Positions 44,255-52,900 of a DNA stretch of 64,000 bases are shown piece after piece. A program made the translations under genes and the position numbers. The notes under the pieces are model-generated. The model searched no databases. It was not told where the DNA came from and was given only the letters and a program-made list of their open reading frames with translations. Each line of letters begins with the position of its first letter. Within the stretch, counting starts at the first letter, position 1. The stretch comes from Streptomyces sp. NBC_00193 (GTDB lineage Bacteria; Actinomycetota; Actinomycetes; Streptomycetales; Streptomycetaceae): the NCBI RefSeq assembly GCF_026342735.1, contig NZ_JAPEMM010000002.1, positions 124,001-188,000 of the forward strand. Direction: 5' to 3'.

Positions 44255-47200
44255 TCAGCCGGCGACCACCCCCGTGGCAAGGCTCGTCGCGGTGCCGGAC
44301 AGGTGACCGGTCCGGTAGGCCGTCACCCGCAGGGTGATCCGCTTCCCGAGCTGTGCACCGGTCAAGGTGAACGTGGTCCCGGTCGCGCCGGTGATCAGCT
44401 TCCCGTCCGCGTACCACCGGTAGGCGTACGAGGTCGGTGCCGGGGTCCACGTCCCGCGGTTCGCGGTGAGCACACTGCCGACCTTGGCCGTTCCCGTGAC
44501 GGACGGGGCCTTCGTCGGCTTGGGTGCGGCTCCCTTGACCAGCACGGCGGCGCTGGTGGCCTTCGCCGGCGGGTGCCCGGCCTTGCGGGCGGTCACGGCC
44601 ACGGTGAGCTGCTTGCCCTGGAGCGCCGCCGGCAGCGTGTACGCGGCTGTCGTGGCACCCGCGATCGCTTTCCCGTCCGCCTGCCACTGGTAGGCGTAGG
44701 AGTCGGCGACCGGCGACCAGGTGCCGGCCGTTGCCGTCACCGTGCCACCGACGACCGCGGTGCCGGTGATGGTGGGGGCGGCGGTGGAGCGGATCGGAGC
44801 GACGACGGTGACCGAGCCCTTGGAGTACTCCGCGCCGAACGCGAACACGCTCACGGACAGCGGACCGAGCGGGGCGTTGGTGAGGTCCAGGGCGACCGTC
44901 AGGCGGCGCCGGTCCGGAGTGAGCGCGAGGGTCGTCGAGCGGGCCTTGAAGTTGCCGTTGCGCACCTCGACCGCGGTGTCCTCGCGCAGTGCGCCGCCGG
45001 TGACGGTCATGGTGATCTTGCCCTGTCCGACCGTGGACGGACCCACGGTACCGACGCTGCGCGCATGGGGACCGCAGACGACGTCGGAGCACGTCGCTTC
45101 GACCTTTACCGGCGTGGAGGCCTGTGCGGGCTTCTCCGGCAGACCGATCACGAGGGTGGTCGGCCGGTAGGCCTTCGGGTAGCCGCTCGGAGGGGAGCAG
45201 TCGTAGGTCTGTCCCTCACTGCTGTGCGACCCCCAGCAACCGTTCTTCAGGGTCGACCGGTCGTACATCCAGGGTGTCGGCGTCTGCTCGAAGGTCCCGG
45301 CCGGCGTGAACCGCAGGTCGAACCTGTCGCCCGTTGCCGTCGGGAGCACGGCGCAGATCGCCGTCTTCTGCTCGCTGAGGGTGGCGGTCAGCGGCCCGAA
45401 CCCGTAGCTGACGTTCGGGACCTTGATGCACTCGGGGGCGGGCCCGGCCGCCGTGGCGATGCGCAGTGCGTCCAGCCGGTAGGCGGGTGCCGCGGTCTTG
45501 CCCTCCGGGACCTGGACGAGGACCTGGTAACGGGCGGAGCCGGTGGCGGCGCAGCCCGCGGCGAAGTAGTCGCAGGCGACGGCGCCGTTCGACCCGTACA
45601 CCAGGAGCCGGGCGGAGCCCTGGGCGTCACGGGCGTTCAGGTGCAGGGTGTCCGCGGCATCCGCCGTGGTCACCTGGTGGCACAGGAACGTGCCGGGCTT
45701 GGCCGGTACTCCTCCGGTGGACGGGCCGCCCACCGCTGTGGCCGCGGTCGGGACGCAGCCGCGCGCGGTGGCGGTGACGTCGAGGCGGGTCAGGGCGAAT
45801 TCGGCCGGCACGTTCCGGCCCCGAACGAGGACGGTGTGCGCGGCGTTGGCCGTCAGGTCGCAGGTGGAGAAGGAGCCGTAGGACGCGCTGATGGAGCAGA
45901 CCAGCTTGCCCTTTTCGTCGAGGACGGTGGCTCGGGCGTCCGAGTCGCCCGAGACCCGCTGGATCTGGAAGAGCTCTTGGGCGGAGTGGTCGTTGGCCGC
46001 AATGCTCAGGCAGCCGGCGAAGACCTCCGTACTGGTCTTCACGCTCATCCGGGCCGGCTTCCCGGTGAAGTCGCCAGGCAGGAAGGTGCGGCAGGCGCTC
46101 GGCGCGTCGGTGCGGTGCACGACGAGTCGGTAGACGGCGTCCTTGCCATACGGGTCGCTCTTGGAGACGAGGGCACGGTACGGGGCGGTACCGCCCAGGA
46201 CGCACGTGCCGTCCTCCAGCCCGTCCGCGCAGAAGGTCGCCCCCTTGGCGTCGACGACGGTGATTCCTGCGACGCCGTCGGACAGGACGGCGACGTGGGC
46301 ACCTCGGGGCAGCGGCAGGTTCAGGCAGTCGACCTCACCGGGGACGGTGAACGTGCCCTTGTAATCGCGCGCGAGGGTGACCCCGCTCTGACAGCCCTCC
46401 GTCGACGTACGGGACAGGATGCGTACGGCGACGTCGGTGAGCAGGGTGTACGGGGTGCCGGCGGCGAGCGGGCAGATCTCGCCGTTCACGCAGACGGCGG
46501 AGCCGTCCGGTGCGTACACCTCGATGTTGGAGGCCCCGCCCTGAGCATCGATGCCGACGATGCCGTAGGGGCCGGTCGCGGCCGGGGTGAACGTCCTGCA
46601 GCCGGTCTGCGGGGCGGCCTGCACGGGCGCGGAGCCGTACGTGGTCGCGGTGACGGGCACGCAGCCCTCGGGGTTCGACAGACGCCTGACCTTCAGGGCG
46701 TAAGCGACAGGAAAGTCTCCGCGGCGGACCTCGGCGAGGATGCGGTAGCCGCCCGCCCCTGCGGGCAGGACGCATTCAGCGCTCTCACAGATGCGCTTGC
46801 CGCTGCCATCCGTGATCCAGTGCCAGAATTCTCCGTACCCCGCGGTCGGCCGGAGATCGGAGGTAATCCGATCACCGGCGGTGGCGTCGAACGTGTAGCA
46901 GAGGATGCGCAGGTTGTCCGCGGCGCGTCCCGTGGTCGGGGCGGAGTCGTAACGGGTGCCGGCGACTGCCGGACACGCGGAATCGGCGGCCATGAGCGGG
47001 ACCACGGTGACCCGGTTCGTGAAGGTGGCAGTGCTGCTGTTGTAGACCGACAGCGTGTACGTTCCGGCCCCGAGCTCGCACCAGGTGGCATTCCAGGGGT
47101 CCCCGCAGCCGACCTGCTCCCCGCCTGAAGTGAGCGAAGGGACGGCTTGCTGTTCGGACAGAACGAGCCGGTGCAGTCCTGGCTTCGTCACGACGACCGT

Positions 47201-47563
47201 GAAACAGGCCCTGCTCTGAGCCGCGATCGTCGCCCTGCCGACCGCGCTGCCCGGATCCCCGAAGGGTGCGAGCGCGAGCGGCGCGCAGGGTTCAGCGGCA
47301 GCACCTGCCGCGGCCGGCCCCTGCTCGGCGGCCTGGTTCGCGCGGACCGGGCTCGCCGGACGCTGCTGCACCGGTTCGGCCTGCGAGGCGCGTGGGGGTA
47401 CGGGTGCGGGTGCCGCGCTCGTGGGAGCGGTGACCGACGGGGTCGTCGCGGCGAACGCGTTCCCGGCCGGGATGGCGGGCGCCAGCAGGGCCGCCAGCAG
47501 AGCGGGTACCAGCAGCCGTTTCGCAGATCTGAATCCTGCGCGCGAACGCGCGGAGTTGAACAT
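44255..47563 (-). CDS. Large secreted cysteine-patterned multi-domain protein
   Basis: 1102 aa. A signal peptide (LLVPALLAALLAPAIPAGNAFA) and an Ala/Pro linker lead into a series of about seven beta-rich modules of 90-120 residues. Most carry two to four Cys in patterns like GCVPVTATTYGSAP...CRTFTPAATGPYGIVGI...CVNGEICPLAAGTPY, so paired disulfides are likely. The last 170 residues are two tandem Ig-like domains (TITGTAVVGGTVTATAGTWSPVADSYAYQWQADG and a near copy). No LPXTG or membrane anchor follows, so it should be released or bound to the wall non-covalently. Modules resemble pre-peptidase C-terminal-like domains. ATG 47563 with GGGGGGAA upstream is preferred. Function unknown. Confidence 0.8.
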   Translation of the reverse strand: MFNSARSRAGFRSAKRLLVPALLAALLAPAIPAGNAFAATTPSVTAPTSAAPAPVPPRASQAEPVQQRPASPVRANQAAEQGPAAAGAAAEPCAPLALAPFGDPGSAVGRATIAAQSRACFTVVVTKPGLHRLVLSEQQAVPSLTSGGEQVGCGDPWNATWCELGAGTYTLSVYNSSTATFTNRVTVVPLMAADSACPAVAGTRYDSAPTTGRAADNLRILCYTFDATAGDRITSDLRPTAGYGEFWHWITDGSGKRICESAECVLPAGAGGYRILAEVRRGDFPVAYALKVRRLSNPEGCVPVTATTYGSAPVQAAPQTGCRTFTPAATGPYGIVGIDAQGGASNIEVYAPDGSAVCVNGEICPLAAGTPYTLLTDVAVRILSRTSTEGCQSGVTLARDYKGTFTVPGEVDCLNLPLPRGAHVAVLSDGVAGITVVDAKGATFCADGLEDGTCVLGGTAPYRALVSKSDPYGKDAVYRLVVHRTDAPSACRTFLPGDFTGKPARMSVKTSTEVFAGCLSIAANDHSAQELFQIQRVSGDSDARATVLDEKGKLVCSISASYGSFSTCDLTANAAHTVLVRGRNVPAEFALTRLDVTATARGCVPTAATAVGGPSTGGVPAKPGTFLCHQVTTADAADTLHLNARDAQGSARLLVYGSNGAVACDYFAAGCAATGSARYQVLVQVPEGKTAAPAYRLDALRIATAAGPAPECIKVPNVSYGFGPLTATLSEQKTAICAVLPTATGDRFDLRFTPAGTFEQTPTPWMYDRSTLKNGCWGSHSSEGQTYDCSPPSGYPKAYRPTTLVIGLPEKPAQASTPVKVEATCSDVVCGPHARSVGTVGPSTVGQGKITMTVTGGALREDTAVEVRNGNFKARSTTLALTPDRRRLTVALDLTNAPLGPLSVSVFAFGAEYSKGSVTVVAPIRSTAAPTITGTAVVGGTVTATAGTWSPVADSYAYQWQADGKAIAGATTAAYTLPAALQGKQLTVAVTARKAGHPPAKATSAAVLVKGAAPKPTKAPSVTGTAKVGSVLTANRGTWTPAPTSYAYRWYADGKLITGATGTTFTLTGAQLGKRITLRVTAYRTGHLSGTATSLATGVVAG

Positions 47564-47924
47564 TCTGTTCCCCCCAGAAGCGATGTCTCCGATGTGGACG
47601 CCCACATGGGCGTCACACTGTACGGTCAGCCTCCGACACGCCTGTCACGGCCACCCACCCCCCCTTGACCAGGCAGAACACCCAAAACCGGCCGAGCCGC
47701 CTCCGAGGCCCGTGGGCTTGCTGCGCGCGGCGTCCGTTCAAACCGCAGTCGTCTCCTCAGGGTCACCCCCGACGCACACGACGAGCAGCCAACGATGCCG
47801 CGAGCGGGATACGCCGCCCGGCTGTACGGCGGGCCAGCCGCCCACGAGGCCGTCGCGCCGGCACGCGCCGCCGTCGCCGGCGAGCCGGATGATTCGTCCC
47901 CTTGGGTGGAAGGACCCTGACAAG

Positions 47925-48503
47925 ATGGAGCATCCCGTGCGTGAGGAGGCCGAGTTGACCAGTCCCGAGGCCAAGGGGCCCAAGCTACCGCCGACCTACC
48001 CGCCGAAGACACCGCCCCCGCAGAAGAAGCCGGCCGAGGCACCGCGGCCCCAGCCGGCGGCGAAACCCCAGTCGGAGTCAGAGATCACGGTACGGCGCCC
48101 GCGCATGGTCGTACGCAACCGGCGTACGGCTGCCATCGCGCTCCGCGCGGACCAGTGGGCCCCGAGCAAGGCGGTCCGCCAGGTTCTCGACATCGCCCGC
48201 GGATGGGGGTATCCGGCCCTGGACGAAGCCGACCTCGACAGCGCGGTACGGACCCTCGTCACGGCCGCCGTCACCGACGGCGGAAAGCGCCTCAGCATCC
48301 ACCTCGGGGACCAGGGCCACAAGCTGCTCGTCGCCGTCCTCAGTCACACGCCCGGGGCCACGGACGACACCGTGCTGCCCGCCGTCGCGGCGCTGCACAC
48401 CGTCGACTCGGCAGGCACCGACACCGGTGACGACGGCCGCCGGATGTGGGCCGTCCTGGACGCAGCACCCCGCCGCAGACGGGCCGGAGGCACCGCGGCG
48501 TAG
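47925..48503 (+). CDS. Hypothetical ATP-binding-like regulatory protein
   Basis: 192 aa. A Pro-rich, probably disordered N-terminus of about 65 residues precedes a domain with NRRTAAIALRADQWAPSKAVRQVLDIARGWGYP, DEADLDSAVRTLVTAAVTDGGKRLSIHLGDQGHKLLVAVLSHTP. The latter part recalls the RsbW-like HATPase layout but lacks a clear glycine-rich lid, so ATP binding is not assured. AAGGA precedes the ATG at 47925; GTG 47937 is an alternative. It is divergent from the large secreted-protein gene and ends two bases before the first CRISPR repeat. Confidence 0.65.
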   Translation: MEHPVREEAELTSPEAKGPKLPPTYPPKTPPPQKKPAEAPRPQPAAKPQSESEITVRRPRMVVRNRRTAAIALRADQWAPSKAVRQVLDIARGWGYPALDEADLDSAVRTLVTAAVTDGGKRLSIHLGDQGHKLLVAVLSHTPGATDDTVLPAVAALHTVDSAGTDTGDDGRRMWAVLDAAPRRRRAGGTAA

Positions 48504-48504
48504 G

Positions 48505-48594
48505 CCGCGCGTCCCCGCATGCGCGGGAAGCAGGTGACGACGTAGCCGTCACGCGCGTCGTACATGGGGTCATCCCCGCGTGCGCGGAAAGCAG
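48505..48594 (+). CRISPR. Type I-E-like CRISPR remnant 1
   Basis: Two degenerate 29-nt repeats (48505-48533 and 48566-48594, core CCCCGCGTGCGCGG-AAGCAG) are separated by exactly 32 nt. The repeat-to-repeat period of 61 and the sequence match the actinobacterial I-E repeat GGGGTCATCCCCGCGTGCGCGGGGAGCA-type. A further truncated repeat end (GGAGCAG) may lie near 48636. Confidence 0.75.
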
Positions 48595-48876
48595 GCTCAT
48601 TGAGCGGCGACTCCATGCAAGTACTGAGCCGGTAGGAGCAGTTTCGCGGAACCCGGCAAACTGCCCACAACAGGCAGAAGCGCGGAAAATCCGAACCAGT
48701 TGATGCACGAGTCGGACCTGTCCAGCAGGTCCGGGTCGGTGACCACCACCGTGGCGAAGCAGCCCTTGTCGCCCCACAGCCACATCGTCTGACGAAAGCC
48801 GTCGGCGGCGATCATGTCCACGCACTCCAGCCAGCCTCCGGCCGGCCCGCGGAGCTGCGCGCGGCGGCCATCGCCC
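48595..48876. other. Insert between two CRISPR remnants
   Basis: A minus-strand frame (48597-48884, 95 codons) reads GGWLECVDMIAADGFRQTMWLWGDKGCFATVVVTD and WFGFSALLPVVGSLPG. It has coding character but no recognised family, and both ends run into CRISPR repeats and a spacer. It is most likely a fragment inserted into a formerly continuous array. Confidence 0.4.
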
Positions 48877-48966
48877 TGGTTCATCCCTGCATGCGTGGGG
48901 ACCAGACGGCAGCGATCCCCCTCGACCTGCTCGACCGCGGGTCATCCCCGCGGGCGCGGGGAGCGC
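48877..48966 (+). CRISPR. Type I-E-like CRISPR remnant 2
   Basis: Repeats at 48877-48905 and 48938-48966 (TCATCCCTGCATGCGTGGGG and TCATCCCCGCGGGCGCGGGG cores) flank one 32-nt spacer. They share orientation with remnant 1. The second repeat is translated in the minus direction as part of the SsgA-like protein's C-terminus. Confidence 0.75.
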
Positions 48967-50557
48967 CCTCCCCGGCCTTCGGGCTCACCCGGCCATGGAG
49001 CAGCGCCTCGAGTTCCGCGACGCCACCGGACAGATGCTCGTGCTCGGTTCCGGGAGCGACCACGCGCCGGGACTGCTCCAGGAACTCCGCCACGTGGTCG
49101 GCCCCCATGAAGAGCAAGGCCGTCCCCCCGGGAGAGACCAGCCGGATGTACGTCCGCCGTTGTCCGTCGTGGTGCACGGTGTTCGGCCGGTCGCCCTCCT
49201 CTTCGCTCCATACCTGGACATCGCCCCTGCCCGCCCTGCCCCGGAGGCCTTCCAGCAGCAGCTCGCGCGCCAGCATCCACGAGGTGCCGGCCCCCCGCCC
49301 TGGGTCCTTGAACACCATCTCCACGGCGTAGGGATCCGAGGCCCTGTACGTCAGACGAGCGCTGAGCGGCCATGTCGAAGCATCCGCCGCCGGCCCGCAC
49401 AGGTGCATGAGGATGCGCCCGCGGAGCACTTCCTCAGCGCCGTCACGTTCCCACCAGCTTCTGAGCGTGGACGGGCCCTCCGCCCGGGGTTCGAGGTCGG
49501 CCTTCCGGTCGGCGCTGGGCACTTCCCCCTTCCGATCGGCCTGCGCGGGGCCAGGCCGGCGCCACCATCGCTCGTCGCCGGTGCCCAGACCGATTGCTCT
49601 CCGAAAGGCAGCCAGCTTCCTCGATGTCCGCGTCCGCAGGAGCCCTTCCGAACCCGTGGACGAAGTCCTCGCCACGTCGGCTTCCTTCCACCACGGCACG
49701 ACGGCAAGTCGCACATTCCAACTTCCCGACGCACCCAGCAGGGAGGCGAGCCGCTCGGAGCAGCCGGATTCGGCCGCGTCGGGAGAACTGACCGGCTGAA
49801 CCACCCAGGGGTAACCGCGCAGGTCCCCGATCCGTGGGTCCCTCGAAGGCCATGCGTACGGAGCGACCGCGCGGGACCCGGGCCGTTCGGTATCCCGCCG
49901 CGCCACCTCACCGCCCTCTCCGGCAAACAGCAACTCCCGCAGGGCGAGTTCGATCCCGACGACCGCCCCGACTTCGAGGCCAGGACCGAACGCAGTAGCG
50001 ATGTGCCACAGCAAGTCCTGCCGGATCTCCACCTCGCCTCCGTCCTCCCAGAAGACTGCCGATACAGCCGGAGACTCGGCGCGGGACAACTCGTCGGCCT
50101 GTCGCTTCCACCTCTGCCACGCAGGCCCCAGACGAGAGACCTCCGAGTACCCTGCGTCCGGCCCCTGTCCGCCCGCCCGGTCGGTCAGCAGGTCCCACAA
50201 GTCGGCCGGGTCCCCGCCCAGCCACCCGGCGCGGACCGGCTCACGGCCGACGATCAGCACCCTCTCGGGATCCCCGCCCCTACCCGCCGGACGCCGTTCC
50301 TCCTCCACCTCCGAAGCCACGGAACGCACCGCCGGTACCCCGGCCACCGGCGCGGATGCCGGCGACGCGGAGGCCGCCCGGCCGACACGGCGGTGCACGT
50401 CCTCCGGTACGGGTCCGGCCCGCAGCACGGCCTTCACCTGAGGCGCCCCGAGGCTGGAGGCTTCCATCAGGGCGTCGAAGTCGACATCGAAGGCCTCATC
50501 GAAGGCGTCCGTCACCATGAGTCCGTCGTCCAGGGACCCGTCACGTCGAAGGCTCAC
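48881..50557 (-). CDS. SsgA-domain protein with unknown N-terminal region
   Basis: 558 aa. The N-terminal 390 residues have no known domain (SEVSRLGPAWQRWKRQADELS, YPWVVQPVSSPDAAE, RLAVVPWWKEADVA). Residues about 410-540 form an SsgA/SALP fold: WPLSARLTYRASDPYAVEMVF, WMLARELLLEGLRG, GDVQVWSEEE, YIRLVSPGGTALLFMGADHVAEFLEQS, VVAPGTEHEHL. Such proteins guide septation and peptidoglycan remodelling in sporulation; here the fusion to a large unknown part is unusual. GTG 50557 follows GGAGGAGGGGG and overlaps the upstream stop. The last 25 residues (APRARGDDPR) are encoded by CRISPR sequence. Confidence 0.75.
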   Translation of the reverse strand: MSLRRDGSLDDGLMVTDAFDEAFDVDFDALMEASSLGAPQVKAVLRAGPVPEDVHRRVGRAASASPASAPVAGVPAVRSVASEVEEERRPAGRGGDPERVLIVGREPVRAGWLGGDPADLWDLLTDRAGGQGPDAGYSEVSRLGPAWQRWKRQADELSRAESPAVSAVFWEDGGEVEIRQDLLWHIATAFGPGLEVGAVVGIELALRELLFAGEGGEVARRDTERPGSRAVAPYAWPSRDPRIGDLRGYPWVVQPVSSPDAAESGCSERLASLLGASGSWNVRLAVVPWWKEADVARTSSTGSEGLLRTRTSRKLAAFRRAIGLGTGDERWWRRPGPAQADRKGEVPSADRKADLEPRAEGPSTLRSWWERDGAEEVLRGRILMHLCGPAADASTWPLSARLTYRASDPYAVEMVFKDPGRGAGTSWMLARELLLEGLRGRAGRGDVQVWSEEEGDRPNTVHHDGQRRTYIRLVSPGGTALLFMGADHVAEFLEQSRRVVAPGTEHEHLSGGVAELEALLHGRVSPKAGEGAPRARGDDPRSSRSRGIAAVWSPRMQG

Positions 50558-51408
50558 CGTGCTTCCCCCTCCTCCGGCCCGGGCCGGCGTACTCCGCTTT
50601 CGTTGATCGAGTTCCGCAGCCGGTGGGTGCGCCGCTCCAGGGCCTTTCGTGTCAGGCCCACTCGTGCCGCGGCTTCTTCCTGGGTGCACCCGGCGGCGTA
50701 CAGGGCGAGTCCCTCACGGGTCTTGTCGTCCTTGGCCATCGACAGGATCTGCTGGATCTCGTCGTAGGTAGCGACGGCCTGACAGGGGTCGACGGCCCGT
50801 TGATCCGGGATCAAGGCCATCGGATCGATCCCGTCGTCCACTCCGGAGCGGCGCAGCTCGGCCTGCTCGACCCGCCTCCCGTCGTACCAGGCCTTGTACA
50901 CGGGCCTGAAGGCACGGATCACTGCCCCCATGCAGTAGGTGGAGAGGCTCGCCCCGCCGGCCGGGTGCCAGCGGCCTTCGACCAGGCCGTAGTCGCGGAA
51001 GACCTTGATGCCGTTGATGACGCTGTCGGTGGCGATCTCAAAACGGTCGTCGGACAACCAGTCGGGGACGATCAGCCTGCGGGGCACGGGGCGTCCCACG
51101 GCGGCCGTCCGGCGGAAGACCTCACCGGAACCGCACCACTTGACCATGGTGGACCAGGTGTAGACGGTCAGGCGCTCGATGACCTTGTCGTAGCGCGGGC
51201 CCTCGAAGCCGTCCTTCCGGAGGACCTCGACGATCTTCGCGTCGTTCCGCAGGCGTTGCGCCCGCTGGGCCGCATTCTCCTCCGCGGCCGGATCGGATCC
51301 GCCCTCGGAGCCACCTTCGAATCCGCCCTCGAGACCGGGTCCCGACCGAGCCAGGAGGAGCGCGTCACGAACGGCGATTCCATCGCCTCCGAGCTCAGTC
51401 GGCAGCAC
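50554..51408 (-). CDS. Sigma-70-like regulator
   Basis: 284 aa. The C-terminal part is a region-4-type HTH: LALYAAGCTQEEAAARVGLTRKALERRTHRLRNSI. The middle (LTVYTWSTMVKWCGSGEVFRR, SLSTYCMGAVIRAFRPVYKAWYD) resembles a diverged region 2, where Streptomyces sigma-like proteins with SLSTY are found. The first 50 residues are low complexity. It may direct transcription of the co-encoded SsgA-domain gene; the two overlap by GTGA. GTG 51408 has AAGGGAG upstream. Confidence 0.75.
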   Translation of the reverse strand: MLPTELGGDGIAVRDALLLARSGPGLEGGFEGGSEGGSDPAAEENAAQRAQRLRNDAKIVEVLRKDGFEGPRYDKVIERLTVYTWSTMVKWCGSGEVFRRTAAVGRPVPRRLIVPDWLSDDRFEIATDSVINGIKVFRDYGLVEGRWHPAGGASLSTYCMGAVIRAFRPVYKAWYDGRRVEQAELRRSGVDDGIDPMALIPDQRAVDPCQAVATYDEIQQILSMAKDDKTREGLALYAAGCTQEEAAARVGLTRKALERRTHRLRNSINESGVRRPGPEEGEAR

Positions 51409-51649
51409 ATCCGCTCCCTTGCGTCCAGGTGCCCTTGGCGGTCCTTCTGCATTGCCTCACGCCCTACGTCTTAGGGAGCACCACCCCACCTCCCCCCGCA
51501 CCCCGCCTGTGATTCAGTTCACAACCCGCCGGGCGGGGGAAGCAGGCGTTCCGGGGAGTTAGAGCTCCCACACCGGGCGTCAGCAGCCGCCGACGCCCTC
51601 CGCGTCACCCCTACTCCCCCATACTCCTACTCCCCACCTGGAGCCGAAG

Positions 51650-51844
51650 TTGTCCCAGAACAACACCCCACCGCCGCCCCTGCTCCCGCAGCGGTCGGCC
51701 GTGATCCTGCTGCTCGGCGTGCTGACCGCCGTCGCGGCGGTCGTACTCACCGTGCTGGCGGGTGGCTCCCTGGCCGCCGGGCTCCTCGCGGGTGGCGGCG
51801 CGTTCGCCGCGGGCGTGCTGTTCTTCAACACGATCGTCAGCTGA
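51650..51844 (+). CDS. Small membrane protein
   Basis: 64 aa from TTG 51650 with GGAG six bases upstream. A Pro-rich N-terminus leads into two hydrophobic stretches (AVILLLGVLTAVAAVVLTVLAGG and LAAGLLAGGGAFAAGVLFF), likely two membrane helices. Divergent from the sigma-like gene. Function unknown. Confidence 0.65.
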   Translation: MSQNNTPPPPLLPQRSAVILLLGVLTAVAAVVLTVLAGGSLAAGLLAGGGAFAAGVLFFNTIVS

Positions 51845-52036
51845 CGGAACTCGTCCTCCCTCATCCCCTTCGCCCGCTCGCTCCTGAGCGGGCCGGACCT
51901 GGAGGGACGTCTCCTGCGGGACGTACTCGAACTACTCGAAGACCACCCGCATCAGGCAGCCGAAATCGTACGAGTACTTCTCGAAGAGGGTTCGCGGCGC
52001 CGTCGGTCGAAGTCCTGGTCGTTCGAACTGGGCGCA

Positions 52037-52666
52037 GTGGCACAGAGCGGGAGTGCCGATGTGGTGGGGGAGGTGGACTCGTGGTTCGAACGACTTGAGC
52101 CGGAGCCCGACACCTACGCAGACCTGATGCAGTGGTTCATGTACGAGGACCTGGCTCCCGAGGCCGTCCTCCGCATGGCCCGGAAAGCTCTGAACCACCC
52201 CGGCTGCGGCGACGTCGCATGCGCGAGCGCCGCCTCGGTGATCCTCGCCCAGCAGGGCGGCCCCGACGCCTGTGCGGAGGTCTTCGCCGCTCTGGAAGAC
52301 CGCCTGTACGACGGCATGCCCCTGCGAGCCCGCCTCCTGCCCATGCTGGTGGACCACGACGAGGTCGCGCCCGTCATGGAACTGGGCGGCCGGCTGCTCT
52401 CCGACCCCTGCGTGACCGGCCCCGAACTGGAGTCGGTCGTCCGCGTCTGGCTGCGCGTCGGGGGCCGGACTGCCGCACACGAGGTCGCCAAACGTTTCGA
52501 GGCGGCCTGTGCCCTGACGGTCGACCAGTCGATCGCGCTCTCGACTCTGTTCGTGGAGCTCGGCCGCGTGACGGCCGCGACACCCCTGTGGTGCAAGGTG
52601 GGCACCACCCGCGGCACGGCCGTCGAGACGCGCTGGCAGACCCTGGAGAAGCTGATCTCCGCCTGA
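52037..52666 (+). CDS. Helical hypothetical protein
   Basis: 209 aa from GTG 52037: VDSWFERLEPEPDTYADLMQWFMYEDLAPEAVLRMARKAL, CASAASVILAQQGGPDACAEVFAAL, VAPVMELGGRLLSDP, AHEVAKRFEAACALTVDQSIALSTLFVEL. The pattern suggests helical repeats. Coding sequence appears to continue upstream in the same frame (LRDVLELLEDHPHQAAEIVRVLLEEG, from about 51894) without ATG, GTG or TTG, so either a non-standard start is used or the 5' end is damaged. Confidence 0.6.
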   Translation: MAQSGSADVVGEVDSWFERLEPEPDTYADLMQWFMYEDLAPEAVLRMARKALNHPGCGDVACASAASVILAQQGGPDACAEVFAALEDRLYDGMPLRARLLPMLVDHDEVAPVMELGGRLLSDPCVTGPELESVVRVWLRVGGRTAAHEVAKRFEAACALTVDQSIALSTLFVELGRVTAATPLWCKVGTTRGTAVETRWQTLEKLISA

Positions 52667-52900
52667 GCAGGCGAGCGCGCCGAGAACGCCCTGCGCGCGG
52701 CCCTGGCCGCCGAGGCCGACCCGGCGGAGACCTCGTCCTGAAACGCCTGCTGGCCTGACTCACCGCGGCCTCATGAACTAAGCGGCAGCGGACGCCTGCT
52801 CCGTCTCGGTGAGTTCACGTCGTCGCGGTAGACCTGGCCTCCGCCATGAAGCGCCGGCCCAAGAAGAGCGAGAGGGGGCCATCCGAACGGATCGACATGT

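Noticed and set aside
44207..47128. A 973-residue plus-strand open frame opposite the large secreted protein
   Set aside because: Low-complexity Gly/Arg-rich shadow of a high-GC gene; the minus strand has a signal peptide, ribosome binding site and repeated domains.
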